From the NCBI RefSeq assembly GCF_043290135.1, contig NW_027464588.1:2057501-2121500 (forward strand): 64,000 nucleotides of DNA, given 5' to 3'. Shown here piece by piece: positions 56,470 to 64,000 of this stretch. Made by a program: the position numbers and the translations under genes. Positions within the stretch are counted from its first letter, which is position 1. Every line of letters starts with the position of its first letter. Source of the DNA: Rhipicephalus microplus (taxonomy: Eukaryota > Arthropoda > Arachnida > Ixodida > Ixodidae). A model generated the notes under the pieces. That model did no database searches. It worked only from the letters and a program-made list of their open reading frames with translations, and was not told where the DNA came from.

Positions 56470-56599
56470 TTAGGAGCTAGACGAGTGGGGCCCCATGTCC
56501 AAGGCTGCACTGGCTTGCGCCGCTTGCCAGACGTGGTCCAGGAGTGCTAGATGGACCTCCGGGTCGGAGCTAGCGAGGAGTGCCTTCCATTGCTCCAAA
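56470..56599 (-). pseudogene. LINE 2 ORF2, last residues
   Basis: The minus frame reads LEQWKALLASSDPEVHLALL, then DHVWQAAQASAALDMG. This W...LLASSDP.VQ...V.RA..A type of ending is usual for tick I-type LINEs. It joins the piece ending MYRMKNY at 57662 after the transposon is removed: together NYLEQWK. Confidence 0.75.
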
Positions 56600-57661
56600 A
56601 GGCTGGTGCACACCAGCGACTTGCAGTGGTCTCGCGACCATTTGCGACTGGCGAGCAAAGAGCGACTGATGTTCACACCGGCAGAAGCGGCATGCGAGCG
56701 ACCGGAAGTCGCAAAAGCGGAGAGTCACGTCCGGATTTCATTATCAGCGAGAACCCTAGAGACCGGTGCCGATGAGCTGATCACTGCCAGCTGAGTGAGC
56801 GGAGCGAACCGTGCGCGCCGCATTTATTGTTTTCGTCCGTTCTCGCACAGCGTTCCCAACAGCGTCAAGTTCGATTCAAGCGAAGAAGAAGACATTGTCA
56901 TGGTGCTGGTGTGCTGTGCCATGGTGTAAGCGCTGACATCACAGATGCCTCCAAAGAAAAAAAAAAGCCGGCAGCGGCTGTGAGCGTCCTTTCGATCGCG
57001 GGAGTTGGCCGGCCATGCAAACCACCTGCCTCCCGAGCTGCGCTGAGATGACGAGGAGTGTTTCCGAGAGTCATACGTATTCATAAACGGTCTTTGAATT
57101 TAAATTGACTTGCCACAGCCTACAATTCAGCACAAACACGTCGCGAACGCGGTGTCTTAAGTCGTTGCCAAGGCTAGTGGCACAAACGCGTTCCAAACGC
57201 GCTGCATTGAAGGCGGTGTCAAAGCAAGTTCAAGAGAATAAAACGGTGCTGAATACAGGGAAAAGATAGTGCACAATTTATTTTCTCTTTACTTTGACGG
57301 TGTTTACCTTCTTATGAATACCGCCACGTAAATTCAACATTTCGCTCGAGCTGCTGTACCCCACCATCTCCAAGCCAAGTATTCCGTGGTGGTCATGGTG
57401 CCACAGACCCAGAGGAACGCACTCGTTTGCATATGGCGGCAGGAAGCCAGCGCAATGAAAAAAAAACAAAACAACAAAAATTGAGCATCGCTAATTAGTT
57501 CCAGCAGCTTTGCGACTGCAGTCGCGCGACTAAAAAATCGGTCAGGAAGCGACTAGCCAAAGCAGTCGCTTTGCGACTGCTTGCGACCGTTCACGACTGT
57601 TTGCGACCAGTCGCAAATGGTCGCGCGACTGCTGCTAGTCGCCGGTGTGCGCCAGCCTAAA
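56597..57661. mobile_element. 1.06-kb terminal-inverted-repeat transposon in LINE 2
   Basis: The element 56600-57658 starts AGGCTGGTGCACACCAGCGA and ends with the complement of AGGCTGGCGCACACCGGCGA; the inverted repeats extend about 52 bp to GACCATTTGCGACTGG. The flanks are AAA on both sides (56597-56599, 57659-57661), and removing one AAA with the element restores the LINE reading frame, so a 3-bp duplication is well supported. GCGACT is repeated many times near both ends. No transposase frame. The 3-bp duplication fits PIF/Harbinger or CMC; the assignment is open. Confidence 0.85.
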
Positions 57662-58570
57662 TAGTTTTTCATTCTATACATACGCTGTAAGCGATGGAGT
57701 TCATTTGGCCGTTTAGCACAATTCCACGAGATATCGTAAAGAGTCGGTGGCGAGTCGCGACACCACGGACAATCGCGCCCATACAAAGTTGAATGAATTT
57801 TTAGCTGTCGTAATAAATATGGATAAATTCCTGTTTGAATTTTACGGAGGTCTATGGCGTCTTCCCCTTTAGGAGATTTGTGGGGAGCGCCATATTTCTG
57901 CCGCGTGCACCGCTGGTGAGCAAGAAGCTCTCGCGGAGCCATCCGAGCCGGGTCGTTTTCTTCTTCCTCGCGAAAGCCGTCGTTGCTGGGTAGTGGTGAC
58001 AGCGAGAAAGGCTGCTGCTCCGCTCGGTTCGTGAGCGCTCGAGCTAGAGCGTCCGCCCTCTCGTCACCCTGTAGGCCTGCATGTCCCGGGCACAAGACTA
58101 ACCTCTAAGTGTTGCTCAATTCGCCGCCTGAAAATTTGCATAAGTTTAATGAAAGGCGGCCTTTCGTGAATAGCCGGCATGCCTCTTGTAAATCACAGTA
58201 TGGTGATGTACGTCTGGCCGTCACTGCGCTTTCGACTTTTAATCGCCAATGCGAAGGCGAAACACTCGGCCTTGGTGATCGATGTAGTGTACAGTGATGC
58301 GCTGGACGCTACGCTTCTCGTGTCGCTGCTTACCATTGTGACGACACAGCGATTCCAGTTATACTTGGAAGCGTCAACGTATAGCACGTTCTCGTTGCCT
58401 CTGACTAATTTTCTGATCCATTTTACACGCTCCTCTGGCCTTTCGTAATGCCGCTCTTTGGTCATGTTCCTGGGGATAGGGGCGATCGATATATGTCGTC
58501 GGACTGGGTCTGGTACGTCTACCAGCTTCTCGTCCAAGTTTTGGGGTTGCGGTGGTATACCCACACTCAT
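57662..58570 (-). pseudogene. LINE 2 RNase H and C-terminal zinc region
   Basis: From 58570: an N-terminal part, then VLYVDASKYNWNRCVVTMVS with the first Asp, SITKAECFAFALAIKS with Glu, then in the next frame CPGHAGLQGDERADALARAL with the last Asp, followed by the linker, LRKIQTGIYPYLL, and CPWCRDSPPTLYDISWNC, the zinc cluster. A frame change lies between 58095 and 58193. Confidence 0.8.
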
Positions 58571-58678
58571 CAGTATCTCTCTTCCCGACTTCGTCTGGCG
58601 GAGGCGGTTGCGCGGAAAGATGAATGTTGCTGCTTTCAGTTCAGCGTACGTGTTATGCGGGCCGATCTCGAGAAGCCT

Positions 58679-59528
58679 CTATGTCGAAGTGCTTATCGGT
58701 AAGCCTAATGCTGCCTTGTAAGCCCCTCTGATGATAGAGTCTACGTGCTCTTCCTCGCTCTTGTTCAGCGTGTGGAAAGGCGAGCTGTATGTTACTTTGC
58801 TCATTAGGGGCGCCTGCACTAAACGGTCAGTATCACTTTCTTTCATGCCTTTTTTGTGGAAGGTGACTTTCCGAATCATCCTAGCCACTTGCTTAGTTGC
58901 CGATTTAAGAAGACCGATAGTGTGATTTGCCCTACCATTGCTTTTGGACCCAGAAACCCAGGATGCGGGCGATGGTAACTTCTTTAATTTTCGGCTTTTC
59001 GATTTCAATTTATATTCTTCCATTACTTTTGTTGCGTTTGCTGTGTATTCTGATCACCTCAGATTTTTCGGGTGCGCAGCTGAGACCGCCTGTTCTAGCA
59101 AAGTTTTCGACAGCCAGTGCCGCCTTTTGCAGAGTCTGCTCTTTGCTGGCCAGGGACTCCCGTATGGCCCACAAAGTAATGTAGTCCGCGTAGAGGGTAT
59201 GACCTAGCTGTGGTACACAATCCAAGGCCCGAGGGAGTCGACGCATGGCGATATTAAACAACAGAGGAGATATTATAGCTCCTTGAGGCGTTCTCTTGTT
59301 TGGCATTCGGAATGGCTCAGACCTAACGCTTGAGATACCAATCGTCGCCTCCCAATCGGTGAGAAAATCCTTTATATTGTTATATATCTTTTCCGCGAAA
59401 CCAATTATATTTAGCTCTGAGAGTATAGCTTCATGAGAGATATTGTCAAAAGCTCCCGGAAACAGCCCTCTGTCCTCTACGAAATTCTGAAGTCTAGTGT
59501 GAACGACCCGTTCGAATAGCTTCCCCAT
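58679..59528 (-). pseudogene. LINE 2 reverse transcriptase with deletion and mutated YADD
   Basis: The frame reads GKLFERVVHTRLQNFVEDRG, LFP, then at once GAFDNISHEAILSELNIIGF. Normally about 40 residues separate the two blocks, so the YGFR-type segment and the first catalytic Asp region are partly lost. Motif B is TPQGAIISPLLFNIAMRRLP; motif C is YADYITLW, where Tyr replaces the second Asp. A further frame, 59023-58679, is the thumb region. The RT is inactive. Confidence 0.85.
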
Positions 59529-59661
59529 ATATAACGGAAGTGATATAGGTCTGAGCGCCTGCAGGCGGGGTTTTTTTTTGGGGGGGTTTCGGAATGGTTA
59601 TAATTTTGGCGGTTTTCTATTCTGCAGGGACCTTCCCTTTAAGCCAATAGTGTTCATTGAA

Positions 59662-60231
59662 TTATTTCGTCAGGCCTTCGATGGCTTTGTCGCTAAGGTT
59701 TCTTATCATCGCATTCGTAATTTGGTCTGCACCGGGGGCTGTGTTCCTCTTGTCTGCCTGGGCTGCTGCAAAGACCTCCTCCTTTCTCATAGGCTCGTTT
59801 AGTTTCTCATTTCTAGCTCCGCTGTAACTCATGTGATTAGCCGAATTACTTGGTTGACTATCACCAATATATCTCTCCTTGAGGGCTTTCACGAGGTAGT
59901 CGTCCGTGTCCAGAAATGTTTCTGCGATTTTCTGCAGTCTTCTGCTTGTTGTGGATTTGGACCTGTCTGGATCAAGAATATTTCTTAAAATGGACCAAGT
60001 TTTCGCGGTGCTCAGTGTGTTTTGAAGCGAAATGCAGAACTTGACCAACCTCTCGGTAGCCGATTTGGTTGCATAGACGTTTGCTTCCTCTGCAAGAGCA
60101 GCGATCCTACGCATTAGTGTCCTATTCAGGCGTTGGCGTTTCCAACGCTTTAGTAGGCTGCGCCTGCTCTCCCATAGGTGTAGCAGACGGCTGTCCACTA
60201 CTGGCGTCTCTACGTTTCTGACTATTTTCAT
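59662..60231 (-). pseudogene. LINE 2 ORF2 linker before the RT
   Basis: A 190-residue frame, basic and Leu-rich (RRSLLKRWKRQRLNRTLMRR), ends with KEEVFAAAQADKRNTAPGAD, the segment usually preceding the RT fingers (NTAPGxDxI). Confidence 0.75.
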
Positions 60232-60264
60232 CGTAGTGATGGCGTGTACCGACTTTATGTACTC

Positions 60265-60953
60265 CTACCATGCCCCTATTGAGTCCGGTACAGAGTCAGG
60301 TGGAGGATCTCGTTTCCTAAACTCAGTCAAATCTGATATCGCCGCGTCGCATATCAATCTGCGCAGTTCGACAGTCGATATGGAGACACTTATATTGTAA
60401 TGGTCGCTTCCTAGATTTTCCTCCAGGTTTGTCCAGGATGCGTCTTTGAGTTTGAAGGTGAAAGTGAGGTCCAGGAACGTGTGTCTACATACGCTGTTGC
60501 CCACTTTCGTGGGCGCGATTGGGAGAGTTAATAAACTCAGGCCCAGCCTCAACGCAGCATGTTAGAGACGCGTTCCCTTCGGTGAGTCTTTTGGGTAACC
60601 CCATATGGTGCTGGGTGCGTTAAATCATCCAAAACCAATAGGCCTTTCTTGTTGCCTGCGATTTCAACCGTCTCAGCAAGGAGCTCTTGAAGTCTTCGCC
60701 TTTTGTCTTTTAGAGGACTGTATTGGTTCACTATAATATTGTTCGCTTTGCCTCTCTTTTGGGGGAATAAACTAATAATTTGGTGATTGATATGTAGTGT
60801 TCCTAAATACTCATTTTTTGCCGCAATCATCTTGCCCACCAGTGCACTACGTGGGGATAATTTGGGTTCTGAAAAACATATTAACCCTGAAGATTCACTA
60901 TTCTGGCACATATTTCTTGCAAACATATAACATCGGGTTTCATTGGTGCACAA
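60265..60953 (-). pseudogene. LINE 2 endonuclease, C-terminal part
   Basis: Pieces in two frames: IIVNQYSPLKDKRRRLQELL, then LLVLDDLTHPAPYGV (GDFNAPH expected, mutated to DDLTHP), then FLDLTFTFKLKDASWTNLEE and LGSDHYNISVSI with the SDH motif. The N-terminal strand was not found. It is an AP-type endonuclease relic. Confidence 0.75.
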
Positions 60954-61490
60954 TAATATAACTCTGGAGTGCTGCGGCGCGTTTGTGAAAAGTGCGGCAA
61001 TTACACTGCCATATCTCTAATTGTTCCACAATTCTCTAGTTATATTTGACCCTAATGCATGAGTGCTTCCGCGTCGTCGCGATTCTCCTTAGATTGTGTG
61101 CTATTTATAGCGGAGGTCGAGCTAGAGCGCTTGTTTATCGCCCTTTGCAAGCTGATCACAGCGTCATTCCCGTACTGCCTTTGAGTTTTTAATTCCTCGT
61201 AGACGAAAGATTTTATCTCATTAATGAAGTCGACTAGCAGTTTAATAACGTTAGCTATACCTTCCCTGTTTTCGTCTACTGCGCCGTTATTTGCTGCGTT
61301 ATTTGGTTGTGGTTCTTTACTGTCATGCTTGGGATAGGGGTGGTTGTACCTGCGTACTCCAACCCTTCCTCAACTTCAGCCGACGCCGCGCTGCTCCGCG
61401 AAAGGGTGGGTTTTATTAACTGTTGATATGTCGTTTTCTGACTACATCCTCCAGCTATTTCTGTCGGGTTTTGTGGGCGTATTTTAGCCT
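60954..61490 (-). other. LINE 2 ORF1/ORF2 junction region
   Basis: No long frame; low-similarity remnants of the ORF1 C-terminus and ORF2 start are expected here but not recognisable. Confidence 0.4.
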
Positions 61491-62345
61491 CTAGCCGTCT
61501 GTTTGATGAAGATATTGCTGCCTGTAAGTTGTTTCACTCTTCGGCCATTTGTTTTTTAGCTGTTTGACCTCTTGAGTCAATCTTTTGTTTTCTTGCAATG
61601 ATTTCTTACATTGTGCATTTTCTGTTATAAGAGCATTGGAAGACACTGCCCCCGCAAAGCTCACCTGATTTATGTTTGTCCGGCCGGCGGCTAGGGCGTC
61701 TTGTGATTCCTCGCAGCAACCCATCTCGGCCGGAGGTCCGCGATGCTTTCGTTGGTTCTTTAAGCTGGATTTCCCAGCGGCTGGAGGTGCCATGTTAGTG
61801 TGATGTTGTCTGTTACTCCTTGAACGAGATCTCGATTGTGACCTTGACTGGGATCTCGATCGGGATCGTGAACTTGACCTTGACTGGCGCTGTTCCTGCC
61901 GGTTCATGGTGAACCATAGAGGCATGTCCAGCCTTAGTGGAGGGAATTCTTTGGACGACTTAGCATCACTGGTACATTCAGGTGTGCTAACCCAGTCTTT
62001 TGGCTGATCTGTCCTCCATTTCTGGGGAGGAGCGACGTTCTTAAGTTTTTTCTTGCACAGACTATCTCCTAAGGGGTGTTCACCGTCACAGATGACACAC
62101 TTGAGGATGCATCCGTGTCCTTGCATTGGTTCTCTTGCCCCGCACTTCAGGCATACATTGACATTTGGAGTTGGACAGACGTCCGTAAGTTGACCGTTTT
62201 GGAGGCATATTGCGGATAGTGTTGCGCATGCCGATACCGCCGGCACGCGGCCTTATCGTGGTCCAGGATGCACAGTGGTTCATCTGCGAAGATCATGGCC
62301 CGCACGTCGACCATTCGTTGATAACGAGATAGCGCCAGACGCTAC
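61491..62345 (-). pseudogene. LINE 2 ORF1: zinc knuckles and RS-rich domain
   Basis: Minus-strand frame 62246-61491 reads CLKCGAREPMQGHGC and CVICDGEHPLGDSLC (two CCHC knuckles near 62085-62145), then EFPPLRLDMP, an Arg/Ser dipeptide run near 61800-61880, a basic SSLKNQRKHRGPP, then a coiled-coil-like end (LQENKRLTQEVKQLKNKW). The frame upstream to 62345 carries the preceding part of ORF1 in another frame (PLCILDHDKA). It is cut there by gypsy 3. Confidence 0.8.
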
Positions 62346-62347
62346 GG

Positions 62348-62553
62348 CGACTGTATCTCGGATGGTGAACGCGCCTCGCGATCCAGTGGGACATTCTTTT
62401 CCCCGACGGCCGTCGAACACGCTGTTCGCCACCCGCTAAGCCGATGTGTGTTTTCCTTTAGTGGGCGCAAGTCCGCCAAATAAACGGATCTCCTTCTATT
62501 TGTACTAGCCTCCCGGTTTCCTGTCTTCAGGCTACCCTCACTCTTACGTGACA
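62348..62553 (+). mobile_element. 5' LTR of gypsy 3
   Basis: Starts TGTATCTCGGATGG and ends CTTACGTGACA, TG...CA, about 206 bp. AATAAA at 62479-62484. Immediately downstream is TCTGGTGGAGGTGCGG, a primer-binding-site-like sequence. The start is inferred from the TG and from where LINE 2 similarity ends. Confidence 0.65.
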
Positions 62554-62766
62554 TCTGGTGGAGGTGCGGCGTACTCATGGTGGCTGTGGAAGCGTCCTTT
62601 CGTGGTCGCGTGGGGTCCGGTAGCGGTCCCAGCTAAGGTGGCAGGTTTCCGAGGCGGCGACTGCTTCGAGTATCTGTGTCTTCAGCGCCATCGTTCTCTG
62701 CAGTAGATGTTTTAAGGTCGTTTTTGTGCATACCCAGCACGTCTTTTTAGGCGAGCGGACCAAGAC
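62554..62766 (+). other. gypsy 3 leader
   Basis: Primer-binding region and untranslated leader. The last 30 bases are in frame with gag (RLFRRADQD), while the N-terminal half of a normal gag is absent, so an internal deletion seems to lie here. Confidence 0.5.
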
Positions 62767-63579
62767 ATGACCGAAGACAAAAAGGTCGGATGCCTAATGC
62801 GAGGGGTGAAGGAGTCGCTTTTCGCCGGTCTCATAAGGAACCCTCCTAAAACAGTCGCCGAATTTACTGAAAAAGCGCACACCATAGAAAGGACCCTGGA
62901 CGCCCGGACTCGGCAATACAACCGCCCGTTTCAGCTCAGCTCGCTCTACTCGGAACCGATTCGAGGTGGGCTCACCACCAACGATCTGCGGGAAGCTATT
63001 CAAGAAGTGGTTAAAAAAGAACTACGCCGATTGCTACCTCTTACCCCCCCCCCCTCCCCGCCCCCCCAAGGAGCATCTCTCTTGGACATAGTTCGTGATG
63101 AAGTCCAGCAGGCGCTTGGCTCTTCATCAGCGACGACTAGAACAGAGGCCGAAGCAATGACTTACGCCGCTGCAGTGAACACTAGGCCACCCCGACGAAA
63201 CGAGCCCAGTCCTCGACGGTACGCTGCAGCCCCAAGTAGCCGTCCGCCCTTCTCCGCCCACCCTACATACGAAAGACGCCCGAGCCAAAGAAAATGCGAC
63301 ACCTGGAGAACTCCCGACGACCGTCCCCTCTGCTTTCACTGCGGTGAGGCCAGCCACATTTTTCGACACTGCCCCTACAGGCGGCTGGGACTGGATGGCT
63401 TCTCATCTCGGGCACTACGGCCACGCCCTGGACAACGACCTCCGGCAATCGAAGACTACTTGCGCCATACAGAGTACTTGTCCAGCCGTTCTCCATCATC
63501 GCCATCCCCACGCTTCACGTCACCGAACCGCAGCAACAACGAACGAAGAAGGTCCCCAAGCCCCCGTAGGGGAAACTAA
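62767..63579 (+). CDS. gypsy 3 gag (open, N-terminally shortened)
   Basis: An intact frame of 270 residues starts at MTEDKKVGCLMRGVKESLFA. It carries the capsid C-terminal part (PPKTVAEFTEKAHTIERTLD), a Pro-rich linker with a C8 run in the DNA near 63046, LLDIVRDEVQQALGSS, the nucleocapsid knuckle CFHCGEASHIFRHC near residues 194-207, and an Arg/Ser/Pro-rich tail ending RRGN. It ends in TAA at 63577-63579, one codon after a GGGAAAC slippery site. Most gypsy gag proteins also have an N-terminal capsid half, which is missing here. It forms the particle that packages the element RNA. Confidence 0.85.
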   Translation: MTEDKKVGCLMRGVKESLFAGLIRNPPKTVAEFTEKAHTIERTLDARTRQYNRPFQLSSLYSEPIRGGLTTNDLREAIQEVVKKELRRLLPLTPPPSPPPQGASLLDIVRDEVQQALGSSSATTRTEAEAMTYAAAVNTRPPRRNEPSPRRYAAAPSSRPPFSAHPTYERRPSQRKCDTWRTPDDRPLCFHCGEASHIFRHCPYRRLGLDGFSSRALRPRPGQRPPAIEDYLRHTEYLSSRSPSSPSPRFTSPNRSNNERRRSPSPRRGN

Positions 63580-63608
63580 AACCAGCAACCTTTGGAGGTG
63601 AGGTTGTT
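63570..63608 (+). promoter_or_regulatory. -1 ribosomal frameshift signal between gag and pol
   Basis: G GGA AAC at 63570-63576 has the X XXY YYZ form in the gag frame and sits right before the gag stop. A 9-nt spacer follows, then a stem CAACCT (63586-63591) / AGGTTG (63601-63606) with a 9-nt loop, extendable by two pairs to AGCAACCT/AGGTTGTT (one G-U). After a -1 shift the protease frame is open to the window end. The same heptamer works in known retroviral gag-pol frameshifts. Confidence 0.75.
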
Positions 63609-64000
63609 TCAAGAGGAAAAGCCGACGACTCTCTACCGACGACCATATATGACGACAGCACATCATCTACGACGACGACAACGCACAACAACCCAAGCCG
63701 CAAGACGAAGCAAAACGAAGCAACAAGACGAAGCCGTGGCCCGAACCCAAAACCAACGCGCAACTCCAGCCCACGTGCCACCGATTTTGAAGTATCTATC
63801 GACGGCCACCCGGTAACTGCCTTCATTGACACAGGAGCTGACTACTCGGTCATCAGCGGGCCATTGACAGCACAACTGAAGAAGGTTAAGACGGCTTGGG
63901 ACGGCCCGCAAATCCGCACAGCGGGAGGCCACCTCCTCACCCCATCGGGACGATGTACTGCAAGGGTGACATTCGATGGTCACACATACCTTGCCACTTT
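63576..64000 (+). CDS. gypsy 3 pol start: aspartic protease (runs off window)
   Basis: This frame has no ATG start and is reached by the -1 shift from gag. It begins with a Thr/Asn/Lys-rich linker, then DFEVSIDGHPVTAFIDTGAD around residues 83-102, where DTG is the protease active site, then YSVISGPLTAQLKKV and CTARVTFDGHTYLAT at the edge. No stop occurs from 63576 to 64000. RT, RNase H and integrase should follow outside the window. Confidence 0.85.

Larger units (their letters stand above)
56434..62345 (-). mobile_element. I-type LINE 2 (minus), nearly complete, with a nested transposon
   Basis: From 62345 downward on the minus strand: ORF1 with two CCHC knuckles and an Arg/Ser-rich domain, ORF2 with endonuclease, RT, RNase H and C-terminal zinc region, ending in an AATAAAG-containing tail near 56440. 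The 5' end is cut by gypsy 3. It is a different family from LINE 1. Many frame changes, an RT active-site change and an internal RT deletion make it inactive. Confidence 0.85.

Overview
The window reads as nuclear DNA from an ixodid (hard) tick, most likely a metastriate such as Rhipicephalus. The main evidence is repeated copies of the tRNA-derived tick SINE of the Ruka type, a second tRNA-headed SINE, Ty3/gypsy, RTE, I-type and Penelope-like elements of the kind that fill tick genomes, very long introns and abundant microsatellites. There is no bacterial gene organisation. Family names come from recognising protein motifs by eye, not from a database search.

Only one host gene is recognisable: the 3' half of a cytochrome P450 of the CYP3 clan on the + strand. 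It has five exons (16347-16479, 34432-34529, 35402-35542, 40923-41085, 43632-43721), running from the oxygen-binding I helix to the stop codon. All four junctions agree in phase and have GT/AG borders. The first visible exon lacks one base inside the I-helix motif, so the gene is either broken or misassembled there. The 5' exons were not found in the window. The first intron is about 18 kb and is packed with mobile DNA.

Layout. 1-15.5 kb: a probable solo LTR, a satellite of about 146 bp, a Ruka SINE, a gypsy relic split by an RTE LINE, then two decayed gypsy elements facing each other (5.5-10.6 kb on +, 10.7-15.4 kb on -) with microsatellites at their edges. 16.3-43.7 kb: the P450 gene, with intronic Penelope-like termini, a mosaic of gypsy pol and two 600-bp LTRs (20.8-25.2 kb), tandem and fold-back repeats, truncated LINE tails, SINEs, a recent 422-bp tandem duplication, TCCATCC-type arrays and a second satellite block. 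44.6-53.1 kb: a nearly full-length I-type LINE on +, interrupted by a SINE, an unclassified DNA transposon and an LTR element. 53.6-55.7 kb: a gypsy RNase H relic and an RTE copy with an internal inversion flanked by target-site duplications. 56.4-62.3 kb: a second I-type LINE on -, with a 1.06-kb terminal-inverted-repeat transposon in its 3' part. 62.3-64 kb: a younger gypsy element whose gag and protease frames are open and joined by a canonical -1 frameshift site. It runs off the window.

The window is therefore a transposon graveyard around one P450 gene. Several insertions are dated relative to one another by nesting and by exact target-site duplications. I found no gene cluster that looks like an undescribed multi-gene system. 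The most informative signals are the P450 frameshift, the intact frameshift site of the last gypsy element, the inverted RTE copy, two terminal-inverted-repeat transposons I cannot assign, and a 98-nt hairpin in the last P450 intron.
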